The notes below the pieces were generated by a model that was not told the origin of the DNA, made no database searches, and saw only the letters and a list, made by a program, of their open reading frames with translations. A stretch of DNA of 32,313 bases from the NCBI GenBank assembly GCA_947473045.1, contig CANJCO010000055.1, positions 1 through 32,313 of the forward strand. Direction: 5' to 3'. Below are positions 1-8,345 of this stretch, piece by piece (the first letter of the stretch is position 1; every line of letters begins with the position of its first letter). Source of the stretch: Myxococcales bacterium. GTDB lineage: Bacteria; Myxococcota_A; Polyangia; Polyangiales; Polyangiaceae. The position numbers and the translations under genes are program-made.

Positions 1-147
1 AGCAGGGTGTTGAAAAACACCCTGATAGTAATTGGCGAAGCCAATTGCGTGGGGTGGGGACCCCGAAAAACCGCGTTTTTCGGGGCGGGGAGGTGCATAC
101 CTCCCCGAGATGAAAGGCTAGCAGGCCGTTCTTCAACGGCCTGCTAG
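1..147 (-). repeat. Multi-hairpin repeat, copy 1
   Basis: This copy carries five consecutive stem-loops. In this reading direction they are: CAGGGTGTT/AACACCCTG with loop GAAA (3-28); AATTGGC/GCCAATT with a 3-nt loop; CCCCGAAAAAC/GTTTTTCGGGG with a 3-nt loop; GGGGAGGT/ACCTCCCC with a 4-nt loop; and CTAGCAGGCCGTT/AACGGCCTGCTAG with a 4-nt loop, ending at 147. It matches the reverse complement of 32165-32313 at 146 of 147 positions; the single difference is base 2 (G here, T there). The first two bases of the full 149-bp unit are cut off by the window edge. No coding potential is seen. Strand is given relative to copies 2 and 3. Confidence 0.93.
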
Positions 148-389
148 CACCGCTTCGGCAGCCGCGTGCGTCGCCGATGTCCTCCCAGGCGGCCGGGCTG
201 ACGCTGAAACGACTCCGCAAAAAACACGCGTATTTTGCAGGTATCGGCCTCTGCCCGCACAGAACCGCCACATCTCGGCTCAACAAATTAGGCCGACCGC
301 GCGCAGGCGAAGTAACCTCCCGGATGTTCTTGCGCAACTCTGCCTGCGACAGCGCAGCCGAGCTGACGCGTGATCACACGAGGAAGACC
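148..389. other. Non-coding leader upstream of pilQ
   Basis: This stretch lies between the repeat and the pilQ start. An open frame in phase with pilQ runs back to 177, but its translation is Arg/Lys-rich and unlike an exported protein, so it is read as leader rather than coding. No convincing RNA gene or sigma-factor consensus could be picked out. A pilQ promoter must lie here, within the repeat, or beyond the window. Confidence 0.5.
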
Positions 390-2687
390 ATGTCGAATCG
401 CGGCACCTACGCCCGCCCCATCGCGTTGCTGGGCTCTCTTGGCCTGCTCCTTCTTGCGCAGTCTGCACGTGCGGCTGGCGCAACGCCGAACCACGTTCGC
501 GACGTAAAGGTGCACACTGCTGCTGGCGCTGCCGGCGCCACCGACACCGACATCGAAGTCGTCGGTACGGAGGCTCCGTCGTTCATCGTCCGCGCCGAAG
601 ATGGTGGCAAGCGCCTCATCGTCGAGCTGGCGAATGCCGACGTGGCCGGCGCTCCTGCCGCCCTGACCGAGTCGAAGGGCTCGGTCACCGGCGTGCTCAC
701 GCAGGCCTACAAGACAGACTCGGGCAGCATGACCCGCCTGACCGTCAATCTGGCGACCGACGCGGCTTACCGCGTTCGGGCCGACGGGACGACGCTGCAT
801 ATCTCGCTGTCGAAGGGCTCGCCTCCGGCACCGGTTGCCGCGCCCGTCGTCGCCGCCGACAACGTCGACTCGGAGCTCAAGGGCGTTCGGTTCGAGCGCA
901 CGGCCGCCGGCAAAGATCGCGTGATCGTCGCGCTGACCGACATGCCGACCTACGCGCTGTCGACCACGCCGTCGGGCAAGGTTCGCCTCGAACTGCGCGG
1001 CACGAAAGTGCCCGATACGCTGCTGCGTACGCTCGATGTTGGCGGTTATCGCGGCGCGCTGAAGACGGTCAGCACGTTCGTAGACGCCAAGGCGGGCACC
1101 GCCATCGTCGAGATCGATCGCGCCGGCGATACGCAGGGCGAGGTCTCCATCGAGGAAGGCCGCATTATCTGGTCGTTCGAGGTTCCCAAGGGCGCCCAGG
1201 GCCAGACGGTTGCGCAGGGCGCTTCGTCTGCGGTTCGCCACACGGTTACCGTGGCCCGCGAAGAAGAGGTCGCGACCACGCGCGTCGAGACGTCGATTCA
1301 CGACGCTGACGGCACCGCCGAGCACCTCACGGGCGGCAGCCAGGCGGGCTTCACCAGCTCGATTCCGATGCAGGCCGCAGGCAGGTACACAGGCCGCCGC
1401 ATCGACCTCGACCTCAAAGACGCGGACATTCACAACATTCTGCGGCTGCTCGCAGACGTGGGTCGCGTCAACATCGTCACCGCCGACGACGTCTCCGGCA
1501 GCGTGACGATTCGCATGCGCAACGTTCCCTGGGATCAGGCGCTCGACGTCGTTCTGCAGGCGAAGACGCTGGGCATGAGCCGCCAGGGCAATCTCATCCG
1601 CGTCGCGCCGCTCGGCGTGTTGCAAAAAGAGCGCGAGCTCGAGATCGCGCGGCACAAGCAGGAGCTCGACCTTGCCCCGCTCGAGACGCGGCTCATTCCG
1701 GTCAGCTACGCGTCGGCCGAGGAGCTTCAGGCGCGGGCCAAGGACCTGCTCTCTTCGCGCGGCTCACTCGCCGTCGACGAGCGCACCAACGTGCTCATCG
1801 CGCGCGATGTCGGCGGAAACCTCAACCACGTCGAAGAGCTCATTCGCTCCCTCGACACGCAGACCCCGCAAGTGCTCATCGAAGCGCGCATCGTGGAGGC
1901 CACGAGCAAGTACCTGCGCGACGTCGGCATTCAGTGGGGCGGCGACGGCACCTTCTCGCAAGCCACGGGCAACCCGACGGGCATCGCCTTTCCGTCGAAC
2001 GTCACCGTCGCCGGCGGCGCTTACGATGGTCAAACGCCGAAGGCCGGCCTGTCGCCCATCTCGCCCACGGTCGCCGTGCCGAACTTCGCGGTCAACATGC
2101 CCGCGGCCGTCGGTACCGGAACCGGCGGCGCGATTGGCCTGACGTTCGGAGCCATCGACAACCTGCTTAATCTCTCGCTGCGCCTGTCGGCGGCTGAGTC
2201 GAGCGGCATGCTCCGCATCGTGTCGAGCCCGCGCATTCTCACCCTCGACAACCGCGAAGCGCGCATCAGTCAAGGCACCCTGATTCCGTTCGCGCAGGTC
2301 AGCGCGCAAGGCGTGCAGACGACCTTCCAGGAGGCCAAGCTCCAGCTGCTCGTTCGCCCGCACGTCACGGCCGACGGCTCGGTCTCGATGCACGTCAAGA
2401 TCAACCGCGACGAGCCCGACTTCAACCAGACGAGCGCGCGCGGCGATCCGACGATTCTCAAGCGCGAAGCCGAGACCGATCTGCTCGTGATGGACGGCCA
2501 CACGGCGGTCATTGGCGGCATCTACACCCGCAACACCGGTCGCAACCTCGATCAGGTTCCGTTCTTCGGCGACATCCCGATCCTCGGCGTGCTGTTCCAG
2601 CGCCGCAGGGCCAGCGACTCGCGCAACGAGCTCGTGATCTTCCTGACGCCCCGCATCGTCAATCGCGCCGAGGCCCTCGGCCGCTGA
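390..2687 (+). CDS. pilQ: Type IV pilus secretin PilQ
   Basis: This is the outer-membrane secretin that forms the gated channel for the type IV pilus, which drives twitching (S-) motility in myxobacteria. The product is 765 aa from the ATG at 390. That start is chosen because a Shine-Dalgarno-like GAGGAAG precedes it and it opens a clean signal peptide (hydrophobic about 10-23, cleavage near ARA-AG at 28/29); the frame stays open back to 177. In order there are two AMIN peptidoglycan-binding domains (about 51-142 and 163-264), an STN/N0 domain (about 337-408), a secretin N1 domain (about 435-490) and the secretin beta-barrel domain (about 495-757). The barrel ends in the characteristic VPFFGDIPILGVLF segment followed by ELVIFLTPRIV. 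The length fits the family. pilM-N-O-P, usually directly upstream, are not in the window, and the repeat lies where they might end. A strong hairpin follows the stop. Confidence 0.95.
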   Translation: MSNRGTYARPIALLGSLGLLLLAQSARAAGATPNHVRDVKVHTAAGAAGATDTDIEVVGTEAPSFIVRAEDGGKRLIVELANADVAGAPAALTESKGSVTGVLTQAYKTDSGSMTRLTVNLATDAAYRVRADGTTLHISLSKGSPPAPVAAPVVAADNVDSELKGVRFERTAAGKDRVIVALTDMPTYALSTTPSGKVRLELRGTKVPDTLLRTLDVGGYRGALKTVSTFVDAKAGTAIVEIDRAGDTQGEVSIEEGRIIWSFEVPKGAQGQTVAQGASSAVRHTVTVAREEEVATTRVETSIHDADGTAEHLTGGSQAGFTSSIPMQAAGRYTGRRIDLDLKDADIHNILRLLADVGRVNIVTADDVSGSVTIRMRNVPWDQALDVVLQAKTLGMSRQGNLIRVAPLGVLQKERELEIARHKQELDLAPLETRLIPVSYASAEELQARAKDLLSSRGSLAVDERTNVLIARDVGGNLNHVEELIRSLDTQTPQVLIEARIVEATSKYLRDVGIQWGGDGTFSQATGNPTGIAFPSNVTVAGGAYDGQTPKAGLSPISPTVAVPNFAVNMPAAVGTGTGGAIGLTFGAIDNLLNLSLRLSAAESSGMLRIVSSPRILTLDNREARISQGTLIPFAQVSAQGVQTTFQEAKLQLLVRPHVTADGSVSMHVKINRDEPDFNQTSARGDPTILKREAETDLLVMDGHTAVIGGIYTRNTGRNLDQVPFFGDIPILGVLFQRRRASDSRNELVIFLTPRIVNRAEALGR

Positions 2688-2704
2688 TCGCGCCGGGTGT
2701 GACC

Positions 2705-2742
2705 GATGCCCCGCCTGCCCCCTCGGGGGTGCGCGGGGCATC
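2705..2742 (+). terminator. Probable intrinsic terminator of pilQ
   Basis: A perfect 10-bp stem, GATGCCCCGC/GCGGGGCATC, encloses a second small CCCCC/GGGGG hairpin. It starts 17 bp after the pilQ stop and is followed by GCCCATTTT. The T-tract is short and offset, so termination is likely but not certain. Confidence 0.65.
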
Positions 2743-2787
2743 GCCCATTTTGGTTATCGTTACGCTCGTTTCAAGGCAGCTGCCGCA

Positions 2788-4023
2788 GTGAACAACGTCA
2801 ATCCCCCCAGCGCGCGTCCGTTTCCGGTGAAGCTGTTTCTGTTCGCCTTTTTTGGGTGGACGTTCGACTTCTACGATTTGGTTCTCCTGGGCTTTCTAAA
2901 AGAAGACGTCGGGCGCTCGCTCTCCCTCACGCACACGACCGAAACCTGGATGCTCGGGGTGGCGCTCGGCACGAGCGGAATCGGCGGAATCGTGTGCGGC
3001 GCGCTCGCCGATCGCGTGGGCAAGCGCACCATGCTCTCGTCGACGATCCTGCTGTATTCAGCCGGATCCGTGATCGCCGGTCTCGCTCCGAACCTGTGGG
3101 TTTTCCTGCTCGGGCGCGGCATCGTCGGACTCGGGGTCGGCGGCGAGTGGGCGATCGGTCACGCCATGGTCGCCGAGGCGATGCGCAGCGAGGTGCGCGG
3201 TCGCGGCGCTGCGTTGCTGCAGGCCGGCGAGCCCATCGGCGTGGCGCTCGCGGCGGTCGCGGGCTACCTCGTGGCTCCGCGGGTGGGCTGGCGCGCGGTG
3301 ATGGTCGGCTCAGCCGTCACCGCCCTGCTCGCGCTCGCGGCACGAAAATCGATGCACTTGCCCGATGATGTTGCCCCGCGTCCGGACTTCGCGGCCGCGC
3401 GCGCCGTGGTGAAGTTTCCGCGGGTCGCGTCGGCGTGGCTGCTCGGCGTGTTCAAGCTCGGCACCTACTGGACCTGCTATACTTGGTTACCGACATTTCT
3501 CATTCGCGAGATGCATCAGGGCACCGGCAAGAGCCTCGCGTGGGTGGCCTCGGCGCAGGCGGGCCAGTTTGCCGGGATGCTTTCGTTCGGTTGGGTCTCT
3601 GATCGCCTCGGGCGCCGCCCCGCGTTTTCGATCTTCTCGCTGATCACCGCGTGCGCCATCGCGCCGCTCGCGTACCGGTGGAGCTTCCTGTCGGTCCATC
3701 CGCCGCTCTTTTGGCTCGTGATGGTCACGCTAGGCTTTGGATCGGGCTGCACCGCAGGGTTCGGCGCGCTGCTCGCCGAGCTGTATCCGACCGAGGTGCG
3801 GAGCCTGCTGATGGGCACCACCTACAACCTCGCGCGCGCCGCTCAACTTGGCGCACCGGTGCTGGTCGGATGGGCCGTCGCCACCGGCGGGCTCGCGGGC
3901 GGATTGTCGGTGCCCCTTGTTCTCGCCATCGCAACCGCGTCGTGGGTCTGGGTGCTGCCCGAGACGCGCGGCATCGCGCTGCCTACGCTCGCGAGCGCGC
4001 CCGCGGGGCCCCGCGCGCCTTGA
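2788..4023 (+). CDS. MFS transporter (metabolite:H+ symporter type)
   Basis: This is a 411-aa inner-membrane secondary transporter of the major facilitator superfamily with about 12 hydrophobic segments. It starts at GTG 2788, just ahead of the first membrane helix. The signature loops are visible: ADRVGKR between helices 2 and 3 (about residues 74-80) and SDRLGRRP between helices 8 and 9. Helix 1 carries FDFYD (acidic residues 27 and 30), and helix 4 has GRGIVGLGVGGEW, which resembles the sugar/aromatic-acid:H+ symporter branch. The substrate cannot be told from sequence. It lies 100 bp after pilQ across a terminator, so it is probably transcribed separately. Family assignment is firm; substrate is unknown. 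Confidence 0.9.
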   Translation: MNNVNPPSARPFPVKLFLFAFFGWTFDFYDLVLLGFLKEDVGRSLSLTHTTETWMLGVALGTSGIGGIVCGALADRVGKRTMLSSTILLYSAGSVIAGLAPNLWVFLLGRGIVGLGVGGEWAIGHAMVAEAMRSEVRGRGAALLQAGEPIGVALAAVAGYLVAPRVGWRAVMVGSAVTALLALAARKSMHLPDDVAPRPDFAAARAVVKFPRVASAWLLGVFKLGTYWTCYTWLPTFLIREMHQGTGKSLAWVASAQAGQFAGMLSFGWVSDRLGRRPAFSIFSLITACAIAPLAYRWSFLSVHPPLFWLVMVTLGFGSGCTAGFGALLAELYPTEVRSLLMGTTYNLARAAQLGAPVLVGWAVATGGLAGGLSVPLVLAIATASWVWVLPETRGIALPTLASAPAGPRAP

Positions 4024-4077
4024 CCCGCGCGGCCCCCTGCGAGACTGTCACGCTACTGGTCTGCCTCGGAGGTTCGC

Positions 4078-4986
4078 ATGCGCATCATCACCCTCGTGCT
4101 CACGTTGTCGGCCGGCGCCGCTCTTGCTGCAGCGTGCGGGGGCTCGTCGCCCTCGATCTTCGGGGCTGATCCCGACGCCGGCACGTCGCCCGACACGGGC
4201 CCGGGCAGCGCCGTCGACGATTCGGGCGCGCCGGTCATCAACCCCGATGCTGGGCCCGTGCAGCAGGTCGACGCGGCGCCGCCGCCGCCGGTCACCGTCG
4301 TCTACGCGCACAGCCCCGACAAGCTCTACCGCCTCGATCCCACCACGAAGAAGGTGACGCTCATCGGGCCGTTCGACGGCTGCAGCTCGGTGATCGATCT
4401 CGCGATCGACGCGAACTCGAGCGCGTTCGTCACGACGTTCGGCGGCTTTTATTCGCTCGACCTCAAGACCGCCAAGTGCACCGAAATCGCTACGGGCAGC
4501 TACCCGAATTCGCTGTCGTTCGTACCGAAGGGAACGCTCGACCCGAATCAGGAGGCGCTCGTCGGTTACAACGGATCGACCTACGTTCGCATCGACGTCA
4601 AGACGGGCAAAGTCTCGACGGTCGGCACGCTGAGCGGCGGCTACGCGTCGAGCGGCGACATCGTCTCGGTCATCAACGGCGGCACGTTTCTCACCGTCAC
4701 CAGCCAGACCTGCGGCGACTGTCTGATTCAAGTCGACCCCAAGAGCGGCGGCCTCGTCAAGGCCTACGGATCGGTCGGGCACGGGGCCGTTTACGGCCTC
4801 GCGTTCTGGGCCGGCACGCTCTACGGCTTCGACAACGCGGGCCAGCTCTTCGAGATTACGCCGAACGGCAACGGCATTCAAACCAAGGACATTCCCCTCG
4901 CGGCCGGCTTGCAGTGGTGGGGGGCGGGCTCGAGCACGAGCGCGCCGGTGGCCAACGCCGACGGCGGCGTGATTCCGATCAACTGA
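4078..4986 (+). CDS. Beta-propeller-like lipoprotein, function unknown
   Basis: The product is 302 aa. The start ATG has an excellent GGAGG about 7 nt upstream. An N-terminal signal of about 19 residues ends in AAAC, so Cys20 is the likely lipidation site. It is followed by a flexible Asp/Ala/Gly/Pro tract (about 21-75), a common myxobacterial lipoprotein linker. The rest has recurring short motifs of the kind LYRLDPTTKKV, YSLDLKTAKC, YVRIDVKTGKV and LIQVDPKSGG, which are typical blades of a WD40/YVTN-like beta-propeller. No catalytic signature is visible. It is likely anchored on a periplasmic membrane face and may bind a partner or ligand. It is the first gene of a plus-strand run and could be cotranscribed with the next gene 31 bp downstream. 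Confidence 0.75.
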   Translation: MRIITLVLTLSAGAALAAACGGSSPSIFGADPDAGTSPDTGPGSAVDDSGAPVINPDAGPVQQVDAAPPPPVTVVYAHSPDKLYRLDPTTKKVTLIGPFDGCSSVIDLAIDANSSAFVTTFGGFYSLDLKTAKCTEIATGSYPNSLSFVPKGTLDPNQEALVGYNGSTYVRIDVKTGKVSTVGTLSGGYASSGDIVSVINGGTFLTVTSQTCGDCLIQVDPKSGGLVKAYGSVGHGAVYGLAFWAGTLYGFDNAGQLFEITPNGNGIQTKDIPLAAGLQWWGAGSSTSAPVANADGGVIPIN

Positions 4987-5017
4987 CGCCCCCGCTTGGG
5001 TGCGCGGCGCGTGTAGA

Positions 5018-5674
5018 GTGATCTGCGATTTGCGCATCCTCGCCATTTTCCTCTTCGCGCTGTGCGGCTGCGGCACGACGCAGCTCCTGCGGCCGGTCGG
5101 CGCGGGGCAGACGCGCGCGTCGGTCAGCCTGGGCGGTCCGCTCATCGTCTTCGGCGGAGCGCCGGTTGCGCTGCCCGTGTCGACGCTCGGCCTCGCGCAC
5201 GGGGTGACCGACAGCCTCGACGTCCACGGCGATCTTCACCCAACCGCGGCGGCATTCGGCGTGGCCGGACTCGATCTCGGCGTCGCCTGGCACCCGCTCC
5301 GGCGCCGGCGCGCTCTCACGCTCGGCTTCGACGCCTACGGCTTCGGAAATGGCCCCGACGCGGTGCTCCTCGCCGACCCGTGGATCGGCGGTCAGGCGCG
5401 GGTTGCCCCCTGGCTGTCGCTCGGGGCCGGCGCGCATCTCGGGCTGCGCGTCGCGACCACGTCGAGCTACCAGCGCGGCTTGACGCCGGTCGCGCCGACG
5501 CTGTTTCTGCAGGCTGCGTTTCACCTTGGCCGCACCACCATCGAAGTCGAGCCGCGATGGTACGGGATCGGCTCGTGCGCTGACTGCACTGCGCCCGACT
5601 ACCTGTCACCCGGCACCGGCGCCCTCGGCCTCGTGCTCGGCCTCTCCTACGACGTGAACGGAGCTGCGCGATGA
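5018..5674 (+). CDS. Small outer-membrane-type lipoprotein, function unknown
   Basis: The product is about 218 aa and probably begins at GTG 5018; GTG 5000 and TTG 5030 are in-frame alternatives and no Shine-Dalgarno decides between them. The N-terminus is a short hydrophobic signal ending in LCGC, so a lipobox is likely. The remainder is rich in Gly and alternating hydrophobic residues, with strand-like repeats (for example SLGGPLIVFGG, LTLGFDAYGFG, LSLGAGAHLGLR, TIEVEPRWYGIG, GALGLVLGLSYDV). This resembles a small beta-barrel or barrel-associated protein. Its stop overlaps the start of the next gene (ATGA at 5671), which implies translational coupling. No named family was recognised. Confidence 0.7.
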   Translation: MICDLRILAIFLFALCGCGTTQLLRPVGAGQTRASVSLGGPLIVFGGAPVALPVSTLGLAHGVTDSLDVHGDLHPTAAAFGVAGLDLGVAWHPLRRRRALTLGFDAYGFGNGPDAVLLADPWIGGQARVAPWLSLGAGAHLGLRVATTSSYQRGLTPVAPTLFLQAAFHLGRTTIEVEPRWYGIGSCADCTAPDYLSPGTGALGLVLGLSYDVNGAAR

Positions 5675-6516
5675 AGCGCCTGCTTTTGCTGCTCATCGCG
5701 CTCGCCTGCGCTTGCGCGAGTCTCGACTCGTTTCTGTACAATCCCGAGAGGGTCGACGCCTACGCGCTCACCTACGCCGAGAGCGTGCCGCAGTCGTGGC
5801 GCGTGCCCGAATCGCAGCGCGACCCGGTGACGTTCCCCGCCGACGATGGCACTGCGGTCTACGCAGTGTTTTTGCGCCGCCCCGATGCCGAGCGCCGGGC
5901 CGCGCCGACCGTGCTCTACCACCATGGCAACAAGGGGGGCATCGACACCTACTGGGAGCGCGTGTCGCACCTGTGGTCGCTCGGAGCCAACGTGCTCATC
6001 TATGACTATCCCGGTTATGGAAGGTGCGAGGGCGACCCCTCTGAGGCTGGAATTTACAGCCATGCGCGCGCGGCGGTCGGCTACCTGCGGCGACAGGGCG
6101 ACGCCATCGATCAGCTGCGCATCTTCAACTACGGCTACTCGCTCGGGGGCGGGCCTGCGATCGAGACGGCGAGCCGCATGGGAAACTTTCGCGGGTTGAT
6201 CACCGAGTCGACTTTTGCGAGCGTTGCCGCCCTCGTCGAAGACGGATCGCTGGTTGTGCCGCGGAGTTTCGTCACCGGTAACCAGTTCGATAACGTCGGC
6301 AAGATTCGCGCGGCCGCGTCTCACGCCACCAGCGGAGCGCTGCTGTTTCACGGCGACGCCGACGACTTCGTACAGCCCAGGTATGTCGACCAGCTGGGCG
6401 ACGCCATCGGCGCGGGCGCCCGTCACGAAGTTGTGCACGTTCCGGGCGCCGACCATGGCGGCGTTCCGGCCTCTCCGCTCTATGATTCGCGCCTGATCTC
6501 CTTCTTCTCCCGGTGA
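5671..6516 (+). CDS. Alpha/beta hydrolase, probable lipoprotein
   Basis: This is a 281-aa serine hydrolase of the alpha/beta fold (ABHD12/BEM46-like group). A short Leu-rich signal ends in ACAC, so Cys13 or Cys15 may be lipidated and the enzyme would act in the envelope. The oxyanion-hole strand carries HHGN (about 84-87), followed by YDYPGYGRCEGDPSE. The nucleophile elbow is GYSLGG with Ser157. The acid is probably Asp231 in FHGDADD, and the base is His262 in PGADHGG, giving a complete triad. The substrate is unknown; carboxylesters or lipids are reasonable for this branch. It is translationally coupled to the preceding lipoprotein, and the amidohydrolase gene follows after 4 bp. Confidence 0.88.
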   Translation: MKRLLLLLIALACACASLDSFLYNPERVDAYALTYAESVPQSWRVPESQRDPVTFPADDGTAVYAVFLRRPDAERRAAPTVLYHHGNKGGIDTYWERVSHLWSLGANVLIYDYPGYGRCEGDPSEAGIYSHARAAVGYLRRQGDAIDQLRIFNYGYSLGGGPAIETASRMGNFRGLITESTFASVAALVEDGSLVVPRSFVTGNQFDNVGKIRAAASHATSGALLFHGDADDFVQPRYVDQLGDAIGAGARHEVVHVPGADHGGVPASPLYDSRLISFFSR

Positions 6517-6520
6517 TTCG

Positions 6521-7531
6521 ATGACCTCCCAATATCCCAGGTTCTCCTCTCTCTTCGACCTCGCGCGTCTTCCCTACTTCGAGATTCGTGATGGGCGCCT
6601 GCGGCTCGCCGACGCGGCGCTCGGGCCTGTGTTCGACGTGCACACGCACCTCGCGCTGGCCTACGGGCGCACGGCCACGGTCGATCTGGCGCGCGAGACG
6701 CCGGCCGCCGAGCTGTATCTGCGCGCCGACAAGCCGATCGATTTCGGCGTTTACATGAATCGTAACTATGCCCCGCACGACCTGGTCGCGATCGAGCGCG
6801 ACATGACGCGCGAAGTGCTGGGAGCGGGCGGAATGCGCGCCACCCACACGCTGCCGAACCTGCAGCGCGACATGGCCGAGATGGGCGTTCGCCGCAGTGT
6901 GCTGCTCCCCATCGACTTCCCGTTTTTGTCTCACAACTCGGAGTCATGGCTGAAGCTGACCCGCGGCGTGGACCCCATCGTGTGCTTCGGCTCGGTGCAC
7001 CCCTACCGGTGGGGCATGCGCGCGCACCTCGACGCCCTCGTCGCCATGGGGGCCCGCGGGCTGAAGTACCACCCGGCGGTGCAGATGGTCGGCCCCGACG
7101 ACGATCGCGCCATGCGTCTGTTTCGTATGGCCGGCGAGCGAAGCCTCCCGATCCTGTTTCACTGCGGCCCCGTCGACATCGAGACCAAGCTCGGCAGGCG
7201 CCTTTCGCAGGTCAAACGCTACGAGCGCGCCATCGCCGAAAATCCCGGAACCACGTTCGTGCTCGGCCACTCGGGCGCCCTGCAAATGGACGAGGCGATC
7301 GCGTTTTCGGCGAAATACCAAAACGTCTATTACGAGATCGCAAGCCAGAGCCAGCCGGCGGTGGAGCGTCTCATCGCCGAGCTTCCGGCGGGGAGGCTCA
7401 TGCTCGGGTCGGACTGGCCATTTTACCACGTCGCCGTGCCCATCGCGAAGGTGCTGCTCGCGACCGAGGGTGACGATGCCATGAGGCGCGCGGTGCTTCA
7501 CGACAACGCCGCCGCGCTGTTTGCGGCATGA
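6521..7531 (+). CDS. Amidohydrolase-2 family metal-dependent hydrolase
   Basis: This 336-aa protein is a TIM-barrel amidohydrolase of the COG2159 type (relatives include aminocarboxymuconate-semialdehyde decarboxylase). The N-terminal metal motif is HTH in FDVHTHLAL (41-43). Further conserved sites are the Lys/His strand GLKYHPAVQ, the histidine in LFHCGP, the histidine in VLGHSG, and the late aspartate in LGSDWPF, which together make a full metal-binding set. No signal peptide is evident, so it is cytoplasmic. The substrate cannot be inferred. Its stop overlaps the next start (ATGA at 7528), so it is probably in one operon with the hydrolase upstream and the methyltransferase downstream. Confidence 0.88.
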   Translation: MTSQYPRFSSLFDLARLPYFEIRDGRLRLADAALGPVFDVHTHLALAYGRTATVDLARETPAAELYLRADKPIDFGVYMNRNYAPHDLVAIERDMTREVLGAGGMRATHTLPNLQRDMAEMGVRRSVLLPIDFPFLSHNSESWLKLTRGVDPIVCFGSVHPYRWGMRAHLDALVAMGARGLKYHPAVQMVGPDDDRAMRLFRMAGERSLPILFHCGPVDIETKLGRRLSQVKRYERAIAENPGTTFVLGHSGALQMDEAIAFSAKYQNVYYEIASQSQPAVERLIAELPAGRLMLGSDWPFYHVAVPIAKVLLATEGDDAMRRAVLHDNAAALFAA

Positions 7532-8304
7532 TCGAGCTGCGCGACGATGAGCTGACCGTCGACGGCCTCACTTCGGGCTGGACGATGGTTCAGCGCAAGC
7601 GCGGGCACCGCCACTCGACCGACGACTTGCTCACGGGCTGGTATGCCGCCGAGTGCGTGCGCGGGGCCCGGCGCATTCTCGATCTCGGCGCGGGCATCGG
7701 GTCGGTAGGCCTTTTGGCGCTCTGGCGCTCACCCGGTGCCACGCTGACCTCGATCGAGGCGCAAGCGCTCAGCTTCGCGCTGCTGGAGCGCAACGTCGCC
7801 GCCAACGCGCTGGGCGATCGCGTGCGCGCGATTTACGGCGACCTGCGCGAGATCAGCGTCGACGCGGCCGCGTACGATCTGGTGACGGGCAGCCCTCCGT
7901 ACTTCGATCCGAAAGCCGGCGTCGTACCCGCCGACTCCCAGAAGGCACATGCGCGCTTCGAGCTTCGGGGCGACGTGTTCGACTACTGCCTCGCGGCGCG
8001 CTCGGCGCTCTCGCCGTCCGGGCGGTTCGTGTTCTGCTTTCCCTGGGCGCAGCGCGTGCGCGCCGAGCGCGCGATCGACTGCGCCGGACTTGCGCTCGTC
8101 TCGTCGCGCGACGTCATTCCCCGCGAAGGGGCGGCGCCCCTCTTTTCGCTGTTTTGCTGCGCCTACGACGGCCACGGCCTCGGCGAGCCCACGCTGCCGG
8201 AGCCCTATCTCGTGCGCGACGCGCTGGGCCGCCAGACCGCGACGCATGCGGCGACGCGCGCGACTTTCGGCTTCTTTTCTGCCGATCCCGAGGACGCGCC
8301 GTGA
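7528..8304 (+). CDS. TrmN6/YfiC-like adenine-N6 methyltransferase
   Basis: This is a 258-aa class I SAM-dependent methyltransferase of the COG4123 type, which includes tRNA1(Val) A37 N6-methyltransferase. Motif I is LDLGAGIGSVG (about 51-61). Before it lies RKRGHRHSTDDLL, the substrate-side segment conserved in this family. Motif IV is GSPPYF (121-126), where the usual Asn/Asp of NPPY is Ser; the Pro-Pro-Tyr core that flips and stacks the base is kept. The enzyme probably methylates an amino group in tRNA, but specificity is inference. It shares an ATGA overlap with the amidohydrolase upstream. Confidence 0.82.
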   Translation: MIELRDDELTVDGLTSGWTMVQRKRGHRHSTDDLLTGWYAAECVRGARRILDLGAGIGSVGLLALWRSPGATLTSIEAQALSFALLERNVAANALGDRVRAIYGDLREISVDAAAYDLVTGSPPYFDPKAGVVPADSQKAHARFELRGDVFDYCLAARSALSPSGRFVFCFPWAQRVRAERAIDCAGLALVSSRDVIPREGAAPLFSLFCCAYDGHGLGEPTLPEPYLVRDALGRQTATHAATRATFGFFSADPEDAP

Positions 8305-8345
8305 AGCAATCAAGTTACGCGCCGTTCGGCCGTTCTGTAGGCGCG

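Noticed and set aside
177-389. N-terminal extension of PilQ
   Set aside because: The extension would place 71 charged residues before a textbook signal peptide that has its own ribosome site.
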